NCBI GenBank assembly: GCA_002425185.1
Contig: DILT01000005.1
Coordinates: 1 to 51,967 of the forward strand
Source: Flammeovirgaceae bacterium UBA5585
GTDB lineage: Bacteria; Bacteroidota; Bacteroidia; Cytophagales; Cyclobacteriaceae
DNA length: 51,967 bases
Direction: 5' to 3'
Shown here: in pieces, positions 17,995 to 25,830 of the stretch
Numbering within the stretch: the first letter of the stretch is position 1
Layout: each line of letters starts with the position of its first letter
The notes under the pieces: generated by a model
Told to the model about the DNA's origin: nothing
Seen by the model: the letters and a program-made list of their open reading frames with translations, nothing else
Database searches by the model: none
Position numbers and translations under genes: made by a program

Positions 17995-18684
17995 ATGAGA
18001 TTCCTTACCTATTTAGTATTGCTTGGATGGTTATCGTCCCAAGCACAGAATATTGATTACAATAAAGTAATATTGCCTGATAGAGTTCAAAATACGGACT
18101 TTGGTGAGAAATTAGTTCAATTAGCCTGGAAAAATCATCCGACAAATGAAATTTTGCGACATGAATTGCTGATTGCTCAATACCAGTTAGGTAAGGCACC
18201 AGCTGATTGGCTAAAAATGATAACGGTTCAAGGAAACCTTAATGAATACAACATTAACGAGCCGGATGGGAATGTTCCTGTTTTCTTTCCTCGTTATAAT
18301 TTTGGAATATTAATCCCCCTCGGGGTTTTTGTGTCCAATCCTAATGAGACTAAGCAAAACAAACAGCGTTTGTCAATTGCACAGGAAGAATTGAATGCCC
18401 AGAAGCTTGAAGTAAGAAGGGTGGTGCTAAAAGCATACAATGAGTACCAGTTGCGGGAAAAGGTATTTAAAATTCAATCCCAGCAGTTTTCTGATATTGA
18501 AAGTAACTTCAAATTGGTGGAGCAAAGATTTAAGAATGGCGAAATAACGTTTGAAGTTTATACAGCAAGCCAAACTGACCTTAATCGGGCTTCAATTCTC
18601 TTACTGGAGGCTGATCGGGATTTTAAAAATTCCAAGCTTGATCTGGAGCAATTGATTGGCTTAAGACTCGAAGATGTGATGTGA
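17995..18684 (+). CDS. Half-size TolC-like outer membrane protein
   Basis: The 229-residue protein has a signal peptide (TYLVLLGWLSSQAQ) and alternates amphipathic helices with short beta-like segments. The helix around EELNAQKLEVRRVVLKAYNE and the later RFKNGEITFEVYTASQTDLN region are typical of TolC/OEP hairpins: the LxxG-E-I-T-xxxY motif marks the end of one repeat. Classical TolC proteins have two such repeats in about 430 residues, so this is about half size and would need to oligomerise differently. It follows the Wzy/WaaL-like gene by 12 bases, probably in the same transcript. A role as an outer-membrane component of polysaccharide export is inferred; no canonical Wza-type protein is in the window. 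Confidence 0.7.
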   Translation: MRFLTYLVLLGWLSSQAQNIDYNKVILPDRVQNTDFGEKLVQLAWKNHPTNEILRHELLIAQYQLGKAPADWLKMITVQGNLNEYNINEPDGNVPVFFPRYNFGILIPLGVFVSNPNETKQNKQRLSIAQEELNAQKLEVRRVVLKAYNEYQLREKVFKIQSQQFSDIESNFKLVEQRFKNGEITFEVYTASQTDLNRASILLLEADRDFKNSKLDLEQLIGLRLEDVM

Positions 18685-18708
18685 TTAAGTTAAACAAAGT
18701 CTCCACTA

Positions 18709-18742
18709 TTGCTTTAAACATTTTCTGTTTAGTGTATATTTG
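18709..18742 (+). promoter_or_regulatory. Candidate promoter of the acyltransferase gene
   Basis: TTG at 18709-18711 is followed after 23 bases by TATATTTG (18735-18742), a full match to the TAnnTTTG -7 box. The ATG at 18857 would leave a leader of about 107 bases. Confidence 0.4.
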
Positions 18743-18856
18743 GTCTCTAAAAAGTTTTATTCTGTTTCGTAAGATAATTTTAGTTAATTCAGTATTTCCT
18801 AAAAAGCACTGAGTAAATTATTGATTGGTTTTAAAGTTTATTTAGAGACTTTCTGG

Positions 18857-19930
18857 ATGAGTTCAACTGTTAGTAATACGACTAAACCAAATAGACGCGG
18901 CTGGATTGATTACGCCCGAGGTTTTGTCATCATTTATGTTGTTTACCGGCACGCATTGACCGGATTACTGAACTCTGGAGTAGATATTGCGAACGTTATC
19001 TATTTGGTTCAGGAATCAAGTATGCCGGTTTTTTTTATTGTTTCAGGAATTTTTATTCGATCGAGTGCCTTGAAGCGTGGGCTTGACACGTTTGTTAGGT
19101 TTAAATTCGAATCTTTAGTGTATCCCTATTTGGTATGGGCAGCCATTCACCTCACCATTCAAATTGCATTCAATAGTTATTCAAATTCTGATAAGGATTT
19201 ATACTATTTTGTCTACTTATTTATTTACCCAAGGGCAATCGATCAGTTTTGGTACTTGTATACACTGTTTGCCGTCATGTTTCTGTTTGCTGTACTTAAT
19301 TTCAAGATATTGAAATTTAATTCTCTCGCTAATCTGCTCGTAGCAATTGCGCTTTATTTCATTTCTTTTTACGTTGAAACAAATTATTTTGCGGTACATG
19401 ATGCATTTTTCTATTACATATTCCTTGTTTTCGGTTTCTTGATAGCCGATACAATATTTGATGTTAACGGTATTTTTTTTCGTGGGAAATGGTTGTTTTA
19501 TGTTCTTCCATTTTTTGTTTTGTTACAGGTGTACTGGTTTTTTCACTATCCTAATGCTCATTTTGTAAAGGATTTGGATTATATCGGTTTTATTTTGTTT
19601 GTACCGATAACAATCATCGGAGCCTTACTGCTGTTTTTTATCTCCTATAAGTTGGATCAATGGGGTTATTTGAAAACACTTAAGTACATTGGCGGCCACT
19701 CGCTGTACATATACATCATGCACCTGATTTTTACAAGTGCTATTCGTGTACTCGTACTAAGGATATATCCTTCTATAGAACCTTTCGTCTTGCTGATTTT
19801 AATTATAGTTGGAGGTGTGGTTATTCCTATTTTTTGCTACCGTATTCTAATCAGACTTGGATTTAATTCGCTGTTTGTGCCTCCTGAACGTATAAGGAAG
19901 ATTATTTATTTCGGGAGTAAACCTCAATAG
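18857..19930 (+). CDS. Acyltransferase family 3 membrane protein (OafA-like)
   Basis: The 357-residue product starts at ATG 18857; an in-frame TTG 36 bases upstream is less likely. The N-terminal signature RRGWIDYARGFVIIYVVYRH matches acyltransferase-3 proteins, in which Arg and His residues of the first helices form the active site. It continues with VQESSMPVFFIVSGIFI and about ten membrane helices. The family transfers acetyl or other acyl groups from cytoplasmic acyl-CoA to sugars of exopolysaccharide, O-antigen or Nod factors. It probably O-acylates the glycan made here. Its last 29 bases overlap the end of the convergent membrane protein gene. Confidence 0.85.
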   Translation: MSSTVSNTTKPNRRGWIDYARGFVIIYVVYRHALTGLLNSGVDIANVIYLVQESSMPVFFIVSGIFIRSSALKRGLDTFVRFKFESLVYPYLVWAAIHLTIQIAFNSYSNSDKDLYYFVYLFIYPRAIDQFWYLYTLFAVMFLFAVLNFKILKFNSLANLLVAIALYFISFYVETNYFAVHDAFFYYIFLVFGFLIADTIFDVNGIFFRGKWLFYVLPFFVLLQVYWFFHYPNAHFVKDLDYIGFILFVPITIIGALLLFFISYKLDQWGYLKTLKYIGGHSLYIYIMHLIFTSAIRVLVLRIYPSIEPFVLLILIIVGGVVIPIFCYRILIRLGFNSLFVPPERIRKIIYFGSKPQ

Positions 19931-21485
19931 TGCCCGGATAGACAATCCGAGGCGCCTCAAAAGTATCAAGTAGATGATAATCTTCTTGCAATTTTTCTCG
20001 TATTGCAAATGGGTAGAAATTGTTAAGCGTAGGTATATATTCGAATATCACCAGATCATAGTACTGATCACTTATTCGAGTTTTAAAATGTTGAAGTTCC
20101 CGTTCAAACATACCTACACCAAGGTGAAACCACAGAGGTCCCTTTTCAAGTTCGAAGTTTGCCTCATGGGCCAGCGGTGTTAGCTCCGACATATTTAAAA
20201 TAACTGGCTTTTTCTCGCTCCGTACTTTGTCAACCAAAGATACTATGCGTTCTAAACCGTTAACCGTACTTTCCGGCATCCGAATATGCTCAAAGGACGG
20301 AAGTGATGATTTTTTCCAGGTAGAAAGATCGGCATAGTAATTACATTCTGCAGGCTGCAGAATATAAGTGTTTATGGAGACAACATCCTTTGCGGTAGTT
20401 AAGGGTACGACTCTGGCAATGATTTTATCAGCATATTTCCAGTATTTTTCTGACCACCAAAAACTTATTAGAATAGCGAGTAATACAAATGCGGTGCGCG
20501 ATTGGTACCATTTTTCCTGTTGTAGCTGGATGAGAATAAACGCGCATGAAAAGGCGTGAAAAAAAATGTTGTTATCCTTGGGTACATAGCTGGTAACCTG
20601 GTAAATCATCGCCTGAACAAGAATACCCACTACCAGTAGTGTAAACAGAAAATCCTTTTGGGTAGTACCTCCTTGACGCCATCTTATGTAGAAAAGTATG
20701 AGGATAGCCATGAGGTAGAATTTTTCCCATCGTGATTCTTCCATGTTAATTCTGAGAAGATCGTGAATAGCTATGCGTGCATAGTGCGGTGGTTGGCCGA
20801 AGTTGAACCAGTAGGCGAAATCATAGTGCAGGAATGGAAGTATAAATACTAAGAAGAACACGATAAGTGATGTCGTAAATAAAATTGCAGGTTTGGGAGT
20901 ACGTACTTGATACGAGTGAACGATCACAATTATTAAACCAATAAGCAACGCCAGGCCCCCACCATCTTGCTTTGTAAAAAAAGCTACAGTAAAAAAGAAT
21001 CCAGAGCTTATCAGAATGAGCCATGATTTTTTATCTTCTTTATTTTTAAAATAGTGAAACAGCAAGCCTATGGCAATGAGTTGAAAAATTATAACGGTGT
21101 GATTGTATTGTGGCCAATATAATCCAAGTATAAATGTTAACGAGAAAATAACTAGACTAAGAAATCGTGTATAAAATGTGGCTCCATTACTCACCAGTAT
21201 CCATCGAAAGGCCAGGCCTGAAATGATGTTCATAAATGCCTGCGCCTTGGCTAAGGTGAAAAGTGTGGGCCCAAAGAGTTTAAAAAATAGTGCCGGGATT
21301 AACCACGAACATATCCCCATCGGGATACCGAAATCTTTATAAGGTAGCTCCCCAAGATAAAGCCGATAAGCACCTTCCCATATCATGTATAAGTTTATCT
21401 GGTAGGATAAATCAAAAAATAGTGGAAATAGCGAACAGCCAATTATCGGTAGTAATTCGATGGCAGGAAGAATCCATTTTTTCAT
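19902..21485 (-). CDS. GT-C-like polytopic membrane protein (glycosyltransferase family 39-like)
   Basis: The 527-residue protein has about ten to eleven hydrophobic helices in its first 350 residues and a soluble C-terminal domain of about 170 residues. The segment GAYRLYLGELPYKDFGIPMG, between the first two helices, resembles the first periplasmic loop of GT39/ArnT-like GT-C enzymes (GxxPYxDF), where an acidic residue is catalytic. GT-C enzymes use polyprenyl-phosphate sugars as donors on the periplasmic side. It starts one base after the stop of another membrane protein of similar design, so the two are co-transcribed. I infer a glycosyltransferase, possibly using the polyprenyl-phosphoryl-pentose made by UbiA, HAD and the DprE-like pair, but donor and acceptor are not shown by sequence. 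Confidence 0.6.
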   Translation of the reverse strand: MKKWILPAIELLPIIGCSLFPLFFDLSYQINLYMIWEGAYRLYLGELPYKDFGIPMGICSWLIPALFFKLFGPTLFTLAKAQAFMNIISGLAFRWILVSNGATFYTRFLSLVIFSLTFILGLYWPQYNHTVIIFQLIAIGLLFHYFKNKEDKKSWLILISSGFFFTVAFFTKQDGGGLALLIGLIIVIVHSYQVRTPKPAILFTTSLIVFFLVFILPFLHYDFAYWFNFGQPPHYARIAIHDLLRINMEESRWEKFYLMAILILFYIRWRQGGTTQKDFLFTLLVVGILVQAMIYQVTSYVPKDNNIFFHAFSCAFILIQLQQEKWYQSRTAFVLLAILISFWWSEKYWKYADKIIARVVPLTTAKDVVSINTYILQPAECNYYADLSTWKKSSLPSFEHIRMPESTVNGLERIVSLVDKVRSEKKPVILNMSELTPLAHEANFELEKGPLWFHLGVGMFERELQHFKTRISDQYYDLVIFEYIPTLNNFYPFAIREKLQEDYHLLDTFEAPRIVYPGTIEVYSRNK

Positions 21486-21486
21486 G

Positions 21487-22686
21487 TCAGCGTAGGCTAT
21501 GGATTGCGTAACTTAAAAAATTTAAGGCGATCGAGTAGAGAATGAAGGATTTAAAAAGCCACTTGGGAATAGAAGAGTAACTAAGTGAAATAAGCACCAG
21601 CAAAGCAGGAAAGAAATCAAGCGAAAAGCGTTGTGTATTCACCTGCATCCAGCCATTATTATGATAAAGTAGAATACTGACCAGGATTAATACTATTGTG
21701 CTCCAAAAAGCAATTTTAAAGTTGAATTCTTGTTGTGCTTTAAACGAAAAAATAACAAAGGGTGAAGCGGCAAGAAGTGAAGTTCCGTATTGATCGATAC
21801 CAGCTACCTGTAAATTCATGCTGCCGGAAAAGATCAGGTTATGTCCTTTTATCAATAAATGATAGAAATTATAAAGAAAATATTTGGTACTGAATAACCC
21901 GTATTGATCAATTCTTTCCTGGATAGGCGCTGCATAAATCAGGTATTGATAACCCGTATCAAGAAAATTATGAAATCTTAAATAGTTAAGAATGAAATAA
22001 GGAAAAACGCAAACAAAGGCTGTCACAAAAGCTATTGAAATATCCTTGAATGCAGTTTTTTTATCGGGCTGGTCTGCATAAAGAAAATAGATAATTAGAA
22101 TTCCATAGAAGATAGTCATCTGCCTGGTTAAAAAGGCCAATGCCCAAAGCACACCAATTACCAGGGATCTTTTTTTGCCTTGTAATTCAAGTAACAGCAT
22201 GAGAAGCAGGCAAATGCAAACTACATGGGCGAACCCATTAATATGGTCACTGGTAAGTACTACCCACCAATATCCGCTTCCAAAAAAGAACCCGAGAAAT
22301 ACCCAAAGCTTACCAGTTGAATCCCCGATCAACTTAAGTAACAACTGGTACAAAAGATACATGCTTAAACAGGAAATCAGCAGGCTTAGAAAAATAGTGT
22401 TTACATGATTGCCGAACATAGCTACCAACGGTGTTACCAGAACAGCAGGAAAGGGGGGGAAACACACGTAATATTTGCCTTCAAATACGGAGGCGTCCCA
22501 GAAGTAGTTTTCAATATTGAGATTTCCTTCAAGAAAGGCTTGCGCCTGCATTACGGCAAGATTTGAGTTATAATCGCTTTTTAGTATTACGGGAATATGA
22601 AAGAGCAGGTAAAATGAAAAAATTAAAATCCAATGCTGCCATTTTAGTTGTTGGAAGGATAAAATTTCGTGAACGAATTGCTTCAT
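21487..22686 (-). CDS. Second GT-C-like polytopic membrane protein
   Basis: The 399-residue protein has about ten membrane helices. After the first helix comes SDYNSNLAVMQAQAFLEGNL, then a WDASVFEGKYYVCFPPFPAVL stretch in two parts. The acidic residues in this loop and the YxxFPPxPA motif resemble GT39-like and related GT-C transferases. A later ALAFLTRQMTIFYG segment fits the family's conserved Arg-containing loop. It is divergent to the DprE1-like gene, with 54 bases between start codons, and is followed at one base by the other GT-C-like gene. A periplasmic glycosyltransferase using a lipid-linked sugar is the best inference; no soluble C-terminal domain is present. Confidence 0.6.
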   Translation of the reverse strand: MKQFVHEILSFQQLKWQHWILIFSFYLLFHIPVILKSDYNSNLAVMQAQAFLEGNLNIENYFWDASVFEGKYYVCFPPFPAVLVTPLVAMFGNHVNTIFLSLLISCLSMYLLYQLLLKLIGDSTGKLWVFLGFFFGSGYWWVVLTSDHINGFAHVVCICLLLMLLLELQGKKRSLVIGVLWALAFLTRQMTIFYGILIIYFLYADQPDKKTAFKDISIAFVTAFVCVFPYFILNYLRFHNFLDTGYQYLIYAAPIQERIDQYGLFSTKYFLYNFYHLLIKGHNLIFSGSMNLQVAGIDQYGTSLLAASPFVIFSFKAQQEFNFKIAFWSTIVLILVSILLYHNNGWMQVNTQRFSLDFFPALLVLISLSYSSIPKWLFKSFILYSIALNFLSYAIHSLR

Positions 22687-22740
22687 AAACAGTGAATTAA
22701 AGCGTAACTATCGGTGTTAAAGTTATGAGATTTTGATAGA

Positions 22741-24066
22741 ATGGCGAGTGATTTTATTACAAATTGGAACAATTACCCACTAGCGAAGTCGAATGTTTCT
22801 TCGCCTGTATTGGCTGAAGATTTTAGTGCCCAACTGTCTATTGGTTCTCCTTTCATTGTACGTGGTAATGGCCGTTGCTATGGCGATGCATCACTGGCAC
22901 CATCCGTTACCAGTACACTTAAGTTTAACAGGATTATTTATTTTGATGACCGCAAGGGTATCATCACCTGTGAAAGCGGACTGTTGCTGACCGATATTTT
23001 GGATGTGATTATGCCGAGAGGCTGGTTTTTACCCGTTACACCAGGCACACGGTTTATCACTGTTGGTGGTGCTGTTGCATCGGATGTACATGGGAAGAAT
23101 CATCATAAGGACGGATCATTTTCGCAGCATGTACTTTCATTGAAGATTCTTACGCCAAAAGGTGATGTAATTTATTGTAACGCTTCGGAGAACAGCGAAT
23201 ACTTTTGGTTTACTTGTGGTGGCATGGGGCTCACCGGAATTATTTTGGAGGTAACCTTTTCATTAAAAAAGATTGAAACAGGGTATATCAGGCAGGTACA
23301 AATAAAATCGGGTGGACTTGATGAGGTGTTAGATCTTTTCGAACAGTATGGTCATTACACCTATTCTGTGGCATGGATCGATTGCCTGAAAACAGGTTCT
23401 GATTTTGGGCGGAGCATACTTATGTTAGGCGAACATGCAACGGTTCCTGAATTGAATGGAGCCCGGCACGCATTTCCCAAAAAATCAAGCACACTTTCGG
23501 TACCATTCTATTTTCCTTCCTTTGTATTGAACGGCCTGTCGGTAAAGGCGTTCAATTCTGTTTTTTATGGAAAAAATTATAAGAAGGAGATGCACTCAAT
23601 GGCCACCTGTGAAAGTTTCTTCTATCCATTGGATGCTATTTTACATTGGAACAGGATTTATGGGAAACGGGGATTTGTTCAATATCAATTTGTAATTCCC
23701 AAGGAGCGTGGCAAAGAAGGCGTGCGCAATATCCTTAACCGCATAAGCAGCAAGGGGTGGGGTTCATTTTTAGCGGTACTTAAACTTTTTGGAACGCAGC
23801 AGGGTCCCATTTCTTTCAATATGGAAGGGTATACCCTGGCACTTGACATTCCCATAAATGATAAGCTGTTTTCCTTTTTGGATGAACTTGATCTGATGGT
23901 TAAGGATTATGGCGGCCGTATTTATTTAACGAAAGATGCCCGGATGAAGCCTGAAATTTTCCACAGCACATATCCTAACGCATCGAACTTTGTATCTTTC
24001 TTAAATAAAGTTGACCCGGAAAAGAAAATCGTATCCTTGCTTTCCAGGCGCCTTGAAATTAAATAA
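22741..24066 (+). CDS. dprE1: DprE1-like FAD-dependent decaprenylphosphoryl-ribose 2'-oxidase
   Basis: The 441-residue protein matches mycobacterial DprE1 along its length, from memory of that sequence. FAD-domain blocks are RGNGRCYGDASL, PVTPGTRFITVGGAVASDVH followed by GKNHHKDGSF (H117 in the HGKNHH motif), and CGGMGLTGIILEVT. The substrate domain contains FYPLDAILHWNRIYG, VQYQFVIP and the C-terminal YLTKDAR with K398, corresponding to DprE1 K418. DprE1 oxidises the 2'-hydroxyl of polyprenyl-phosphoryl-ribose. The position equivalent to the benzothiazinone-reactive Cys387 is Ala367 here. The SDR partner starts 4 bases downstream, as in dprE1-dprE2 operons. A related FAD oxidoreductase with another sugar-lipid substrate is possible but less likely, given the UbiA and SDR genes. 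Confidence 0.85.
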   Translation: MASDFITNWNNYPLAKSNVSSPVLAEDFSAQLSIGSPFIVRGNGRCYGDASLAPSVTSTLKFNRIIYFDDRKGIITCESGLLLTDILDVIMPRGWFLPVTPGTRFITVGGAVASDVHGKNHHKDGSFSQHVLSLKILTPKGDVIYCNASENSEYFWFTCGGMGLTGIILEVTFSLKKIETGYIRQVQIKSGGLDEVLDLFEQYGHYTYSVAWIDCLKTGSDFGRSILMLGEHATVPELNGARHAFPKKSSTLSVPFYFPSFVLNGLSVKAFNSVFYGKNYKKEMHSMATCESFFYPLDAILHWNRIYGKRGFVQYQFVIPKERGKEGVRNILNRISSKGWGSFLAVLKLFGTQQGPISFNMEGYTLALDIPINDKLFSFLDELDLMVKDYGGRIYLTKDARMKPEIFHSTYPNASNFVSFLNKVDPEKKIVSLLSRRLEIK

Positions 24067-24070
24067 CCCT

Positions 24071-24802
24071 ATGAAAACAGTCCTTATACTGGGTGCTTCA
24101 TCCGAAGTAGCCCTGGCCCTTGCAAATCAATTGGCTGCAAAATCGTGTGAATTGATTTTGGCTGCACGGAACAGTGACCGGCTGGCGGCTGTAAAAAGTG
24201 ATTTAGCCATACGCTTCGGGATTAACGTAACGCTAGCCGAATTTGATGCATTGCGCCCGGATACACATAAAAATTTTTATGAAAGCCTTGAACCCAAACC
24301 GGACACGGCAATTTGTGTTTTTGGTTATTTGGGAGATCATACCAAAGCAATGGTTGATTGGCAAGAAAGTGCTACAATAGTAATGTCAAATTATGTAGGG
24401 GCAGTTTCAATACTCAATGTCATCGCCAATGATTTTGAGAATCGAAAGGAGGGCATGATAGTGGGTATCAGTTCGGTGGCGGGGGAACGCGGACGCCAAA
24501 GCAATTACGTATATGGAAGTGCAAAGGCCGGTTTTACAGCTTACTTGTCCGGGTTAAGAAACAGACTTTTCAAGAGCGGTGTACGGGTAATTACGGTAAA
24601 GCCAGGTTTCATGAAAACAAGGATGCTTGCGGGCATGAAAACATCTGCGTTTCTTACGGCTCAACCTGAAAGGGCTGCCGCGTTGATCATCCGGGCGATG
24701 CAGCGGAAAAAGGATGTTGTGTATGTTTTGCCCGTATGGAAATGGATCATGTTAATCATCAGAAATATTCCGGAGTTTACTTTTAAGAAGCTTAAGCTTT
24801 AA
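24071..24802 (+). CDS. dprE2: DprE2-like SDR, decaprenylphosphoryl-2-keto-pentose reductase
   Basis: The product is 243 residues from ATG 24071; the frame is open further upstream but overlaps the preceding gene. The Rossmann start is MKTVLILGASSEVALALANQ. The catalytic block VGISSVAGERGRQSNYVYGS, then AKAG, gives S135, Y148 and K152. The SSVAGER-x-R-x-SNxVYGSxKAG pattern is specific for DprE2-type SDRs, in contrast to general SDRs. DprE2 uses NADH to reduce the 2-keto intermediate from DprE1, completing epimerisation of the ribofuranosyl to the arabinofuranosyl lipid. A C-terminal hydrophobic stretch (WKWIMLIIRNIPEF) may contact the membrane. Gene order and 4-base spacing with the DprE1-like gene strongly support the pair. 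Confidence 0.85.
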   Translation: MKTVLILGASSEVALALANQLAAKSCELILAARNSDRLAAVKSDLAIRFGINVTLAEFDALRPDTHKNFYESLEPKPDTAICVFGYLGDHTKAMVDWQESATIVMSNYVGAVSILNVIANDFENRKEGMIVGISSVAGERGRQSNYVYGSAKAGFTAYLSGLRNRLFKSGVRVITVKPGFMKTRMLAGMKTSAFLTAQPERAAALIIRAMQRKKDVVYVLPVWKWIMLIIRNIPEFTFKKLKL

Positions 24803-24860
24803 AGATTTTTAAAATTGAATCTCAAATACGTTCACCTCTATCCGTACGATAGAAAGGGAT

Positions 24861-24941
24861 CGCGGGTCAAAGCCCGCGGTGACTAAAGCCAATCCCGTGT
24901 TCAGCATCATAAATCGAGATTGCTTCTCCGCCTGTGGCGGA
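24861..24941. repeat. Intergenic hairpin repeat between convergent genes
   Basis: Two perfect GC-rich hairpins lie here: CGCGGG/CCCGCG (24861-24866 and 24873-24878, 6-base loop) and TCCGCC/GGCGGA (24927-24932 and 24936-24941, 3-base loop). The second is embedded in a GATTGCTTC...ATCGCAAGGACGAT context that looks like the dispersed intergenic repeats common in this phylum. The stretch lies between the convergent SDR and methyltransferase genes and may also act as a bidirectional terminator, although no clean T-run follows either stem. Confidence 0.5.
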
Positions 24942-24995
24942 TCGCAAGGACGATAATATTTTTGAGATGACTTCTAATAGAGTCTTGCCTTCTGA

Positions 24996-25778
24996 CTATT
25001 TCTTTCTGAAGGTTATAAACTCTTTGGAGATCAGGTGCTTGGCCGGCCACCAATAAAAGGACGTGTTGGCGAACAAGTTAATTTTATTAAGCTTCGTATG
25101 GCTGTACCTGAACTCAGGCTCAACGGGCAACGGCTCCATAAATTTCATCAACTTTTTGTGCGTCATGTGATTCAGTTCAAGGTATTCCTGCACCAGATCA
25201 TACTGCCCAAGGGTAGTCTGGTTTCGTTTACGGATCATGTTCACCAGCATTTTTTGTGGCATGTATTGAAGCCAGGGAACATTGATGACGCGTTGCATAT
25301 GGCTGGCGTAAGGGCCTTCCCACGGTGGGTAACTAAAATAGAGTAAACCTCCTTTTTTCAAATTTCGATTTACCAGGATAGTGAGAATTCCCGGTATCCA
25401 GTCGGGCTTGATGTGTTCAATCACATCGTTGAGAATGATTACATCGTATTCCTTATCAATAGGATTCTCGATTATATTTTTTTGCGAAAAGGTTACGTTT
25501 TCGGTTGGATACTTTTTCAGCAAGGCAAATGCTACTTCAATATGTTTTTCATCGATATCATAGCCGTCAACAATGGCCCCTAAATGATTGGCCATCCATA
25601 TGCTCATGCCCCCAACCCCGCAACCAAAATCCATCACGGTCTTTCCGTTGAAGTCGAAATGTTTTTTTAATAACCGTTTATCAATTTCAAGGTGCCCTCC
25701 CTGGTCGAGCAAGGTTTCTTCTGCGTATTTGATGCCGTCCTGAATTCTATCCTGATGTGTAACTTTAACTGAACTCAT
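24996..25778 (-). CDS. Class I SAM-dependent methyltransferase
   Basis: The 260-residue soluble protein has a standard class I methyltransferase fold. Motif I is VMDFGCGVGGMSIWMA (residues of about 48-63), with the acidic motif II in GYDIDEKHIEVA and motif IV in YDVIILNDVIEHI. A CxxxCG-like metal motif is absent. The C-terminal half, with PWEGPYASHMQRVINVPWLQ and repeated aromatics, is not assignable to a named family by eye. It lies 52 bases after an SGNH esterase gene on the same strand. Methylation of a sugar or lipid intermediate of the neighbouring glycan locus is plausible; a small-molecule substrate cannot be excluded. Confidence 0.8.
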   Translation of the reverse strand: MSSVKVTHQDRIQDGIKYAEETLLDQGGHLEIDKRLLKKHFDFNGKTVMDFGCGVGGMSIWMANHLGAIVDGYDIDEKHIEVAFALLKKYPTENVTFSQKNIIENPIDKEYDVIILNDVIEHIKPDWIPGILTILVNRNLKKGGLLYFSYPPWEGPYASHMQRVINVPWLQYMPQKMLVNMIRKRNQTTLGQYDLVQEYLELNHMTHKKLMKFMEPLPVEPEFRYSHTKLNKINLFANTSFYWWPAKHLISKEFITFRKK

Positions 25779-25830
25779 TGAGTATGGAAACGTTTTATGA
25801 TTTGAAATATAGAAATAAACTTGTTGTGAA

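Noticed and set aside
22687..22740. Divergent promoters between the GT-C-like and DprE1-like genes
   Set aside because: The 54-base gap must contain promoter elements, but no TAnnTTTG match was found on either strand, so none is reported.
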